The notes beneath the pieces are model-generated. The model was not told where the DNA came from and did no database searches. It was given only the letters and a program-made list of their open reading frames with translations. 27,232 bases of DNA from Proteocatella sp041738345 (GTDB lineage Bacteria > Bacillota > Clostridia > Peptostreptococcales > Filifactoraceae), in the NCBI GenBank assembly GCA_041738345.1, contig JBGSPX010000042.1, positions 1 to 27,232 on the forward strand. The letters run 5' to 3'. Every line of letters begins with the position of its first letter. Position 1 is the stretch's first letter. Positions 15,527 to 22,785 of the stretch are shown here, piece by piece. The position numbers and the translations under genes are program-made.

Positions 15527-17110
15527 TTGTCAAAATTTATATTTGTAACAGGTGGAGTAGTTTCAGGATTAGGCAAAGGAATAACCGCAGCATCTTTAGG
15601 AAGACTTTTAAAATCAAGAGGGTATAAAATAGCTGCACAAAAATTAGACCCATATATAAATATAGACCCAGGAACCATGAATCCATGTCAACATGGAGAA
15701 GTATTTGTCACTGAAGATGGGGCAGAGACTGATTTAGATTTAGGACATTATGAAAGATTCATAGATGAAAATTTGAATAAATTTTCGAATCTTACTACAG
15801 GAAAAGTATATTGGAATGTTTTAAATAGAGAAAGAAGAGGCGATTATTTAGGAGAAACAATACAAGTGATTCCTCATATTACAAATGAAATAAAAGATTT
15901 TATATATAATGCAGCAAATAAAGCAGAGCTTTTGATTACAGAAATAGGAGGCACTATAGGAGATATTGAGAGTCAACCTTTCCTAGAAGCTATAAGACAG
16001 ATATCACTTGAAGTTGGAAAAGAAAACTGCCTATTTATACATGTAACTCTAGTACCGTATCTGAGAGCTTCAAATGAACACAAATCGAAACCAACACAGC
16101 ATTCCGTTAAAGAGATGAGGTCATTAGGTTTAAATCCAGATATAATTGTTATGAGAAGTGATGAGCCAATTGAAAAGAGTATAATCCAAAAAATATCATT
16201 GTTTTGCAATGTAAAAGAGGATTGCGTAATAGAAAATCAAACTATAGCTAATTTATACGAAGCACCACTAATGCTTGAAGAACAAAATTTTTCTGAAATA
16301 GTATGTAGAGAATTAAAGCTTCCACTAAATAATATAGATATTGAACAGTGGAAAAATATGTGTAAAAGTGCGAAAAATCCGTCAAATAAAGTGAAAATAG
16401 GACTTGTGGGTAAATATATAAAGCTTCAAGATTCATATATTTCAGTAGTAGAATCATTAAAACACGCAGGGGTTGAAAATGATGCAGAAGTAGAAATAAA
16501 TTGGATTGAAGCAGAAGAAATTACTGAAGATAATTTAAATATACTATCAGATTTAGATGGAATTCTTGTACCAGGAGGTTTTGGAGATAGAGGGATAGAA
16601 GGGAAAATTATAGCATGTAAATATGCAAGAGAAAATAATATCCCATACTTTGGAATATGCCTTGGAATGCAAATTGCAGCTATAGAATATGCTAGAAATG
16701 TATTGGGATATAGTGAGGCAAATTCTACAGAATTTGATTCAAATACTAAATATCCGATAATAGATTTTATGCCAGAGCAAAATGATAGTTTAGAAAAAGG
16801 TGGAACTATGAGACTAGGCGCATATCCATGCAAAATAAAACGTGGAACCATAATGGAAAACGCATATAAAACTATAAGCGTAGATGAAAGACATAGACAT
16901 AGATATGAATTTAATAATTTATTTAGAAAAGATTTTGAAGCAAAGGGAATTGTATTTTCAGGAACTTCTCCAGATGAAAGGTTAGTGGAAGCAATTGAAA
17001 TTCCTAAAAATAAATTTTTTATAGGCGTACAATATCATCCTGAATTTAAATCAAGACCAAACAAAGCTCATCCAATATTTAGGGAGTTTATAAAAGCAAG
17101 TTTGAATTAG
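15527..17110 (+). CDS. pyrG: CTP synthase
   Basis: A 527-residue enzyme converting UTP to CTP with ATP and glutamine. The N-terminal synthase half opens KFIFVTGGVVSGLGKGITAA (P-loop) and includes LDPYINIDPGTMNPCQHGEVFV; the C-terminal class I glutamine amidotransferase half has the nucleophile in YFGICLGMQ and the His/Glu pair in QYHPEF. The start is TTG at 15527, supported by AAGGAGA overlapping the ANTAR stop codon (7-base spacing). It is the last gene of the glnA operon, so a glutamine consumer is coupled to glutamine supply. Confidence 0.98.
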   Translation: MSKFIFVTGGVVSGLGKGITAASLGRLLKSRGYKIAAQKLDPYINIDPGTMNPCQHGEVFVTEDGAETDLDLGHYERFIDENLNKFSNLTTGKVYWNVLNRERRGDYLGETIQVIPHITNEIKDFIYNAANKAELLITEIGGTIGDIESQPFLEAIRQISLEVGKENCLFIHVTLVPYLRASNEHKSKPTQHSVKEMRSLGLNPDIIVMRSDEPIEKSIIQKISLFCNVKEDCVIENQTIANLYEAPLMLEEQNFSEIVCRELKLPLNNIDIEQWKNMCKSAKNPSNKVKIGLVGKYIKLQDSYISVVESLKHAGVENDAEVEINWIEAEEITEDNLNILSDLDGILVPGGFGDRGIEGKIIACKYARENNIPYFGICLGMQIAAIEYARNVLGYSEANSTEFDSNTKYPIIDFMPEQNDSLEKGGTMRLGAYPCKIKRGTIMENAYKTISVDERHRHRYEFNNLFRKDFEAKGIVFSGTSPDERLVEAIEIPKNKFFIGVQYHPEFKSRPNKAHPIFREFIKASLN

Positions 17111-17117
17111 TTAATAT

Positions 17118-17146
17118 AAAAAAGTGGACATGACGTCCACTTTTTT
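17118..17146. terminator. Bidirectional terminator between pyrG and the first chemoreceptor
   Basis: A 12-pair stem (AAAAAAGTGGAC with its complement) and loop ATGAC sit 8 bases after the pyrG stop. The 29 bases are the exact reverse complement of 10118-10146, so the two copies bracket the nitrogen block. Confidence 0.93.
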
Positions 17147-17168
17147 AGTTGAAAAATTTAGTTAAATA

Positions 17169-19178
17169 TTAAAATTTAAATTTCGAAGTAAGCTCTTGAA
17201 GCACGTCAGCTTGACTTGAAAGCTCCTCGCTAGCGGCTGAACTTTCCTCAGCAGTAGCAGAATTTGAGTGAACGACTGCACTTATTTGTTCTAAGCCATT
17301 TAAAGTTTCTTCAAGTGATTTTGCTTGCACATTTGAAGCTTGAGAAATATCATCTATTAAATTTACACTTTGGTTTACACCATTAATAACTTCTGAAAGT
17401 ACAGCACTCGTATGTTCAGCTAAAGAAGTACCATTTTTTATAGAACGAATAGAATCTTCTATTAATACAGTAGTATTTTTTGCAGCTTCAGAAGATTTTG
17501 TGGCAAGATTCCTAACTTCATCGGCAACTACTGCAAAACCTTTACCAGCAGCACCAGCTCTTGCGGCTTCTACAGCTGCATTAAGTGCAAGAATATTTGT
17601 TTGGAAAGCTATATCATCTATAGTTTTTACTATTTTTCCAATTTCAGAGGACTTAGCATTAATTTCTTCTATTGCTATCATCATCTCATTCATCTTCCCG
17701 CTACTCATATTTGCAGATTCGCCAACGGTTTTTACGTATCTAGAAGCCTCCAATGAACTTTGAGCATTTTGATTAACGTGATTAGAAATTTCATTTATAG
17801 TAGCTGTAAGTTGCTCTAATGAACTTGCTTGTTCAGTAGTTCCCTGAGCAAGCATCTGAGCTCCACTGGATACTTGATCAGAACCATTAGCCACTTGAGA
17901 AGCTATTTGGGATATATCGCTTATAGTATTTTTAAAGTTTTCAGTGGTTTTTAAAAGAGCTTCTTTTATTACAGCAAATTCACCATCATATTCATGGGCA
18001 AGCTCTATATTTAAGTTTCCATCTCCAAGTTTATTTAAATTAAATGATATTTCGTCAATATAATCAATGTATTTAACTAATCGTTCGGTTAGTGATTTCA
18101 TCGAAATTGCAAGATGACCAATTTCATCATTTGAGTGAACATCAATATCTACATTTAAATTACCCTCAGCAAGTTCATCAGTAATGTCCTGAAGACGTTT
18201 TATAGGACGGACAATATTGTTAGAAATTATATAGAGAATAAGGAATACAATAAGTATCGCACCACTAAAGAATAATATACTAAAGTTTTTGGTATCTACT
18301 ACAGCTTTTGTATATTCAGATTTAGGGATTACTGATACTATTTTAAAATTAGAATAAGGTTCTTGCGAAACTATTCCAAAAGATTCTATATCACCATCTT
18401 TGAATTTAATTATTTCGCCATTTGGGTTTATTATATTTTCTACCATGTTATTGCTGAAGCCTATTTCTTCAATAGGAAGTAGTACTTTGGATTCATCTTT
18501 ATGTGCAAGTACTACATTTTGTGAAGATATAAGCACTTGATATGCAGATTCGTGTGTACTCTTAGCTTCGGTAACCATTTTATTAACTACAGTTATTTGA
18601 ATATCTACGGCAACAACTCCCACAATTTTAGATGAAGTAGGAGAATATACAGGCGCTGATATGGTTATTACCATCGAGCCAGTATCTAAATCCTTATACG
18701 GTTCTGAAATAAGATAACCTTTTTTGGCATCAGCATCACTTTTGAACCAATACCCTCTAGTTTTTAAATCAAAATCTTCATCTGCTACCCAACCAGTACC
18801 ATCAAAGGCTAAATTTGTTGAGGAACTAGCTATAAAAAATGAGAGAATATTTTCTGTATCTGAGGCAGAAGATGAACTCAACATAGCTAGTGTATTTTGG
18901 TAATACGGAGATTTTTCTCTATTATTTCTATCAACACCAGAGGCCAGTAGATTAATTAAATTTTGATCTCTAGAGGCTTGTTGTATCATAGATATGTAAT
19001 CCACGAAATAACCACTTACATCCTTGGTTATATTTTGAGTGGAAGCTGTGGCTAGGTGGCTTTCGGATGTCATTATTACATCTTCATTTTTATTTACCAC
19101 AAAGGTGCCGGTTATTATCATAGATATGATAACAAGACTTCCAATTCCGGCAATTAATTTAGTTTTTATGCTTTTCAA
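17169..19178 (-). CDS. Methyl-accepting chemotaxis protein with extracellular sensor domain
   Basis: From the TTG at 19178 the protein has 669 residues. That start is chosen because AGGAGG ends 6 bases upstream; ATG codons further up would put this ribosome binding site inside the gene. Order: membrane helix (about 8-30), dCache-like extracellular sensor (about 35-285, with YYQNTLAMLSSSS, STNLAFDGTGWVADEDFD and VVAVDIQITVVNKMV), second helix (LFFSGAILIVFLILYII), HAMP (RPIKRLQDITDELAEGNLNVDI) and cytoplasmic signalling domain with hairpin IDDIAFQTNILALNAAVEAARAG. There is no CheR/CheB-tethering pentapeptide at the end (SKFKF). The ligand is unknown. The C-terminal half is closely related to the receptor at 22786-24801. 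Confidence 0.93.
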   Translation of the reverse strand: MKSIKTKLIAGIGSLVIISMIITGTFVVNKNEDVIMTSESHLATASTQNITKDVSGYFVDYISMIQQASRDQNLINLLASGVDRNNREKSPYYQNTLAMLSSSSASDTENILSFFIASSSTNLAFDGTGWVADEDFDLKTRGYWFKSDADAKKGYLISEPYKDLDTGSMVITISAPVYSPTSSKIVGVVAVDIQITVVNKMVTEAKSTHESAYQVLISSQNVVLAHKDESKVLLPIEEIGFSNNMVENIINPNGEIIKFKDGDIESFGIVSQEPYSNFKIVSVIPKSEYTKAVVDTKNFSILFFSGAILIVFLILYIISNNIVRPIKRLQDITDELAEGNLNVDIDVHSNDEIGHLAISMKSLTERLVKYIDYIDEISFNLNKLGDGNLNIELAHEYDGEFAVIKEALLKTTENFKNTISDISQIASQVANGSDQVSSGAQMLAQGTTEQASSLEQLTATINEISNHVNQNAQSSLEASRYVKTVGESANMSSGKMNEMMIAIEEINAKSSEIGKIVKTIDDIAFQTNILALNAAVEAARAGAAGKGFAVVADEVRNLATKSSEAAKNTTVLIEDSIRSIKNGTSLAEHTSAVLSEVINGVNQSVNLIDDISQASNVQAKSLEETLNGLEQISAVVHSNSATAEESSAASEELSSQADVLQELTSKFKF

Positions 19179-19237
19179 TTTGAACCTCCTCATGTATTTT
19201 AATTTGGATATAAAAATATAATAGCTGTACAAACAAT

Positions 19238-19266
19238 ATTATATCTCAATTTTCAAAAAACTTCAA
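19238..19266 (-). promoter_or_regulatory. Sigma-A promoter for the first chemoreceptor
   Basis: On the minus strand TTGAAG (plus 19261-19266), a 17-base spacer and TATAAT (plus 19238-19243) lie about 50 bases upstream of the TTG start, in the gap after the Crp/Fnr gene. The receptor therefore probably has its own transcript. Confidence 0.7.
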
Positions 19267-19283
19267 ATGGTATGAGTATAAAT

Positions 19284-19973
19284 TTATATATTAAAGCCCT
19301 CAAAGGAAATTTTATCAACTAAAGTGAACTCATTTTTTTTAAAAACAAGAATACCTTCATTCATAAGTTTACTTAATTCATGGGATAGTGCACTGCGGTC
19401 AACTGAAAGATAGTCAGCAAGCTCCTGTCTATTAAAAGGGATTTTAAACGAAGGATTATTATTTTTTTGAGATTCATTAGAAAGATAAGAGAGTAATTTT
19501 TCCCTGATAGTTTTTTTGGACATATGTTCAATTTTTTTAGTGAGAATAATATTTTTCTTTGCGACATCGGATAGAAGATTTTGTATCAATTGATTATGGA
19601 AAGTGCATGAAGCAAAGCAGGTTTTAATGATTTTTTGAACATCTAAAAATAAAATTGTGCAATCGGTAGAAGCAATTACACTCATTTCTAAAGGAACGGT
19701 AGATATAAAGGCGTATGTTTCTGCAAATGTAAAACCTTCAGAAACCTCTGAAATGATAGAGCGATTACCCCAAAAATCTTCTTTTTGTATAAGTACCTTT
19801 CCTTTTATAATCATACCTAATGAATGTATATTTTCTCCAGAGTGAAGGATAAATTCATCTTTTTTATAGTAAGCTACTTTAGCAGAAAGACAATTTAACA
19901 TAAATTCAATATCTGAAGAATCTATATTAGAAAAAAGTGAAGTCTTTTCTAATGCTGGAATAAATTTTTTCAT
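19284..19973 (-). CDS. Crp/Fnr-family transcription regulator
   Basis: The 229-residue protein has an N-terminal cyclic-nucleotide-binding-type beta roll (about 10-125: LHSGENIHSLGMIIKGKVLIQK, GFTFAETYAF), a dimer helix (about 125-150) and a C-terminal HTH_Crp helix-turn-helix (IPFNRQELADYLSVDRSALSHELSKLMNEGIL). The cAMP-contact residues are not obvious, and there is no N-terminal Cys cluster as in Fe-S Fnr; Cys residues occur in CFASCTFHN. Such regulators in Clostridia include NO/heme-responsive HcpR-like proteins. ATG 19973 follows AGGAGG. It is divergent from the DUF1858-hemerythrin operon and shares with it a GTTGT-N4-ACAAC palindrome, suggesting autorepression and activation of the neighbour (inference). 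Confidence 0.9.
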   Translation of the reverse strand: MKKFIPALEKTSLFSNIDSSDIEFMLNCLSAKVAYYKKDEFILHSGENIHSLGMIIKGKVLIQKEDFWGNRSIISEVSEGFTFAETYAFISTVPLEMSVIASTDCTILFLDVQKIIKTCFASCTFHNQLIQNLLSDVAKKNIILTKKIEHMSKKTIREKLLSYLSNESQKNNNPSFKIPFNRQELADYLSVDRSALSHELSKLMNEGILVFKKNEFTLVDKISFEGFNI

Positions 19974-19998
19974 AATTCCTCCTAAATTTATTTATTAT

Positions 19999-20012
19999 GT
20001 TGTAAAAACAAC
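19999..20012. promoter_or_regulatory. Candidate Crp/Fnr operator GTTGT-N4-ACAAC
   Basis: A perfect 5+5 palindrome with a four-base centre has the spacing of Fnr-type boxes (TTGAT-N4-ATCAA) but with different half-sites. Relative to a plus-strand TATAAT at 20035-20040 (start near 20047) it is centred at about -41.5. Relative to the minus-strand regulator promoter it lies just after the start site. Confidence 0.55.
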
Positions 20013-20027
20013 GAAAACTATAGATGT

Positions 20028-20057
20028 ATTGTAGTATAATTTCAATTACAAAGTCAA
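20028..20057 (-). promoter_or_regulatory. Promoter for the Crp/Fnr gene
   Basis: On the minus strand TTGACT (plus 20052-20057), an 18-base spacer and TACAAT (plus 20028-20033) precede the regulator by about 55 bases. A plus-strand TATAAT (20035-20040) without a good -35 overlaps the same region and probably serves the divergent operon. Confidence 0.6.
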
Positions 20058-20123
20058 TACAAAATATTTTTTACACTAAGTTAATGAAATTTAAAAATAA
20101 TAATTTATTATGGAGGATGAGAT

Positions 20124-20309
20124 ATGATAACGAAAGAGATGATTTTAGGTGATTTATTAAAGCAATACCCACAAGCAGGAGATATATTAAGAGAAAGTGG
20201 AATGCACTGCTTAGGCTGTCCGTCATCACAAGTAGAAACTTTAGAGGATGCATGTGGAGTACATGGTATGGATATAAATAGTCTTTTAGAAAAGTTAAAT
20301 AAGATATAA
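20124..20309 (+). CDS. DUF1858 / hybrid-cluster-protein-associated redox disulfide domain protein
   Basis: A 61-residue single-domain protein of the DUF1858 type. The pattern LGDLLKQYPQAGDILRESGM followed by HCLGCPSSQVETLEDAC is characteristic; the CLGC pair (Cys29, Cys32) and Cys44 may form a redox disulfide or bind metal. Relatives are often encoded near hybrid cluster protein or hemerythrin genes in anaerobes. ATG 20124 follows TGGAGGATG. First gene of a three-gene operon, with 13 bases to the next gene. Confidence 0.88.
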   Translation: MITKEMILGDLLKQYPQAGDILRESGMHCLGCPSSQVETLEDACGVHGMDINSLLEKLNKI

Positions 20310-20322
20310 GAAAGAGGTTATT

Positions 20323-20925
20323 ATGAGTGCATTTATTGGACCTATACACAGTTGGCTTTACAATAAAATAATATTCCAAGATAAATTAGCAGATATTGTT
20401 TTAAATATAGCGAAAGATAAAGGTTATGATTTAAAACAATCTACAGATAGTATTTACGGGCAGCTTGAAAAAGATGAACTTGAAAATATAATAGATAAAA
20501 GTAATATTCATGGTTGGCTACAAGAAAAAGTGAATTTAGTTGAAAATAGATTAGCATATACAGTAACAAATCTTACAAAGCTTGAGCAAGATAGCATGAA
20601 AATTATTTTGGATCAGATAAAAGCTTTTGGAAAAACTAATGCAGAAATAAGTGATAAAAATGCAGAAGAAATATATGTTCTTTTAGATGAAGTGCTTTTA
20701 AATGGTATGCCATGTGATAGAGTCAATAGTATTGAGGAAAAGTCTGAAGATGTAGTTATTTGGAAACAAAATGTAGATATTCACGATAAATATTGGATAC
20801 AAGTAGGTGGAGACAGCCAAAATTACTATGATATAAGATATGCTTTTGTAGAGGGAATGCTTAGTGGATCAGAATTTGAATTTGTAAAACTAGAGGACTG
20901 TGTATACAGTATAAGGAGAAAATAA
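20323..20925 (+). CDS. Unrecognised conserved-looking protein with three IH motifs
   Basis: I do not recognise this 200-residue soluble, mostly helical protein. It has no signal peptide or membrane helix. The first half carries two similar stretches, GPIHSWLYNKIIFQDKLADIVL (His9, Trp11) and NIHGWLQEKVNLVENRLAYTV (His63, Trp65), suggesting an ancient internal duplication. The second half has a single Cys in NGMPCDRVN (Cys132) and DIHDKYWIQVGGD (His155). The His and Cys residues could bind a metal or heme. Its stop codon overlaps the hemerythrin start (TAATG), so a joint role with that protein is likely. ATG 20323 follows GAAAGAGG. Confidence 0.75.
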   Translation: MSAFIGPIHSWLYNKIIFQDKLADIVLNIAKDKGYDLKQSTDSIYGQLEKDELENIIDKSNIHGWLQEKVNLVENRLAYTVTNLTKLEQDSMKIILDQIKAFGKTNAEISDKNAEEIYVLLDEVLLNGMPCDRVNSIEEKSEDVVIWKQNVDIHDKYWIQVGGDSQNYYDIRYAFVEGMLSGSEFEFVKLEDCVYSIRRK

Positions 20926-21485
20926 TGTACGGAGTAGAACTGCTTGTGGAAGAACACAAAAATATATTGTTATTTATAGATATAGCTAGAGCTGAATGTG
21001 AAAAACTAATTTCTGGAGAAGATGTTGATATAAAGCTTTTTAGAGAGTTTATTGAGTTTGGACGAAATTATGCGGATAAGCTTCATCATGGGAAAGAAGA
21101 ACAAATTTTGTTCAAAGTGATGCTTGATGAATTAGGTACTGTAGCCAATAAACTAATAAAAAATGGAATGTATGTAGAGCATGATTTAGGAAGACTTTAT
21201 CTTGCAGAGCTTGAAGAGGCGCTAAATAAATATGAAAAAGAAAATTCTTTAGGATATAAGCTGGATATAATTGGAAATATACTAGGTTATGGAGCTTTAC
21301 TAAGACGCCATATTGAAAAGGAAGATAGCGTGGTTTACACTTATGCAGAGCGAGAATTATCAGAAATTCTACTAAAAAAAATTGATGAAGATACAATGGG
21401 ATTTGAACTTGAGAAAGATAATAGTATTTTAAGAGAAAAATATATGAGCTGGTTAGAAATCCAAAAAGCTAAGTATAGTCTATAA
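20925..21485 (+). CDS. Hemerythrin-domain protein
   Basis: A 186-residue four-helix protein with the diiron ligand pattern of the hemerythrin HHE family: His11 (VEEHKN), His55/His56 with Glu59/Glu60 (KLHHGKEEQILF), His87 (VEHDLG) and His130 with Glu134 (RRHIEKEDSVVY). Cytoplasmic; such proteins bind O2 or NO or repair Fe-S centres in anaerobes. It is translationally coupled to the preceding unknown protein by TAATG overlap and is the last gene of the operon, followed by a terminator. Confidence 0.92.
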   Translation: MYGVELLVEEHKNILLFIDIARAECEKLISGEDVDIKLFREFIEFGRNYADKLHHGKEEQILFKVMLDELGTVANKLIKNGMYVEHDLGRLYLAELEEALNKYEKENSLGYKLDIIGNILGYGALLRRHIEKEDSVVYTYAERELSEILLKKIDEDTMGFELEKDNSILREKYMSWLEIQKAKYSL

Positions 21486-21527
21486 TAATACAAATAGAAC
21501 GATTCATAATTTATATTTAAAAATTAG

Positions 21528-21574
21528 AAGCAAATAGAAATAGTTTAATTTAAACTGTTTTTATTTGCTTTTTT
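21528..21574 (+). terminator. Intrinsic terminator after the hemerythrin operon
   Basis: A long AT-rich stem (AAGCAAATA... with ...TATTTGCTT and an inner AGTTTAA/TTTAAACT, two mismatches) ends in a run of six T counting the stem edge. It separates the operon from aroB. Confidence 0.8.
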
Positions 21575-21624
21575 ACGGTAATATAAAAAGGCATAATAGA
21601 AATTTTATGAGGAGGTTCGAGAGC

Positions 21625-22722
21625 ATGATTAATATAGTTGGAAAAGATACAACATCAGAAATTCATATAGGAAATCAGATGTTTAGAAGAACGGCACAGA
21701 TGTGTTTTGAAAAGTTTAAAATGAAAAAGCTTCATATAATTACAGATGAAAATTTGGAGGCGCTTTATTTGGAAACCCTTATTTCTGATTTTTCAGAGAT
21801 GGTATATGAGGAAGACAGCCCTGTATTTAATGAAGATTTTGAGATGAGCTATTCAGTAATTCCAGTTGGAGAAAATAGCAAGGCGCTGAATACAGTAGCT
21901 GATATATATGACTCTTTAGCAGAAATGAATTTTTCAAGAGAGGATTTAATCGTGGCGTTTGGCGGTGGAGTAGTCGGAGATATATCAGGGTTTGTGGCTT
22001 CGACCTATCTTAGAGGGGTTAAACTATGTCAAATACCAACCTCACTACTTGCACAGGTAGATTCTTCTGTAGGGGGGAAAAATGGCTTAAATATAGGAAG
22101 AGGAAAGAACTTAGTAGGGACATTTTATCAGCCACACCTTGTGATTGTAGACCCATTTTTATTGCAGAGTCTTCACGCAAAAGATTTTTCAGATGGAGTA
22201 GCAGAAATTATAAAATATGGACTTATAAAAGACAGCTCTTTATTTCAAAAGCTCAGAGAATATAAAGCAGCTTCAAACAAAACTGAGCAAAATTTTGACT
22301 TATTAGCAGATATAATATCTAAGTGTATTGAAATAAAAAAAGGTTTTGTGGAAGCGGATGAAAAAGATAATGGCATTAGAAATATATTGAACTTTGGGCA
22401 TACAATAGGACATGCGATAGAAGCTTTGGGAAATTATAAGACGCATACACATGGTCAAGCAGTTGCTATAGGTATGGTATATGCGTTAAAGCTGTTTAAG
22501 CCCGAAAATGAAGCCGTATATGAGAAGCTCATAGAATTATTGAGTCTTTACAATTTACCTTCTGAAAATCCTTATGAACCAGAAGAGCTTTTTGAAGCGA
22601 TAAAGTCAGATAAGAAAGCTTTTGGAGATACTATAAATTTCATAACAGTTAAAGATTTTGGAGAAACAGAAATAATAACACTTGAACTTAAATCCTTTTT
22701 TAAAAAACTTTTAGAATTATAA
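21625..22722 (+). CDS. aroB: 3-Dehydroquinate synthase
   Basis: The 365-residue enzyme is the second step of the shikimate pathway (DAHP to 3-dehydroquinate, NAD and Zn dependent). Motifs: AFGGGVVGDISGFVASTYLRG (NAD-binding), QIPTSLLAQVDSSVGGKNGL, GVAEIIKYGLI, and metal-binding His in NFGHTIGHAIE and HTHGQAVAIGM. The ATG at 21625 is preferred because GGAGG lies about 10 bases upstream; an in-frame ATG about 60 bases earlier would place that site inside the gene. It stands alone, with terminators on both sides and no other shikimate genes nearby. Confidence 0.97.
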   Translation: MINIVGKDTTSEIHIGNQMFRRTAQMCFEKFKMKKLHIITDENLEALYLETLISDFSEMVYEEDSPVFNEDFEMSYSVIPVGENSKALNTVADIYDSLAEMNFSREDLIVAFGGGVVGDISGFVASTYLRGVKLCQIPTSLLAQVDSSVGGKNGLNIGRGKNLVGTFYQPHLVIVDPFLLQSLHAKDFSDGVAEIIKYGLIKDSSLFQKLREYKAASNKTEQNFDLLADIISKCIEIKKGFVEADEKDNGIRNILNFGHTIGHAIEALGNYKTHTHGQAVAIGMVYALKLFKPENEAVYEKLIELLSLYNLPSENPYEPEELFEAIKSDKKAFGDTINFITVKDFGETEIITLELKSFFKKLLEL

Positions 22723-22746
22723 TATTTAGCACTATAAGATAAATAT

Positions 22747-22771
22747 AAAAGAGAGCCATCGGCTCTCTTTT
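22747..22771. terminator. Bidirectional terminator between aroB and the second chemoreceptor
   Basis: AAAAGAGAGCC and its exact complement surround the loop ATC, flanked by A and T. It lies between two convergent genes. Confidence 0.94.
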
Positions 22772-22785
22772 AATATACAATCGAA

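Noticed and set aside
20071..20379. 102-codon minus-strand frame over the DUF1858 gene
   Set aside because: It overlaps a well-supported gene in antisense and its hydrophobic Leu/Ile-rich translation is typical of AT-rich shadow frames.
22026..22265. 79-codon frame inside aroB
   Set aside because: Same-strand shadow of a conserved enzyme; the aroB motifs run straight through.
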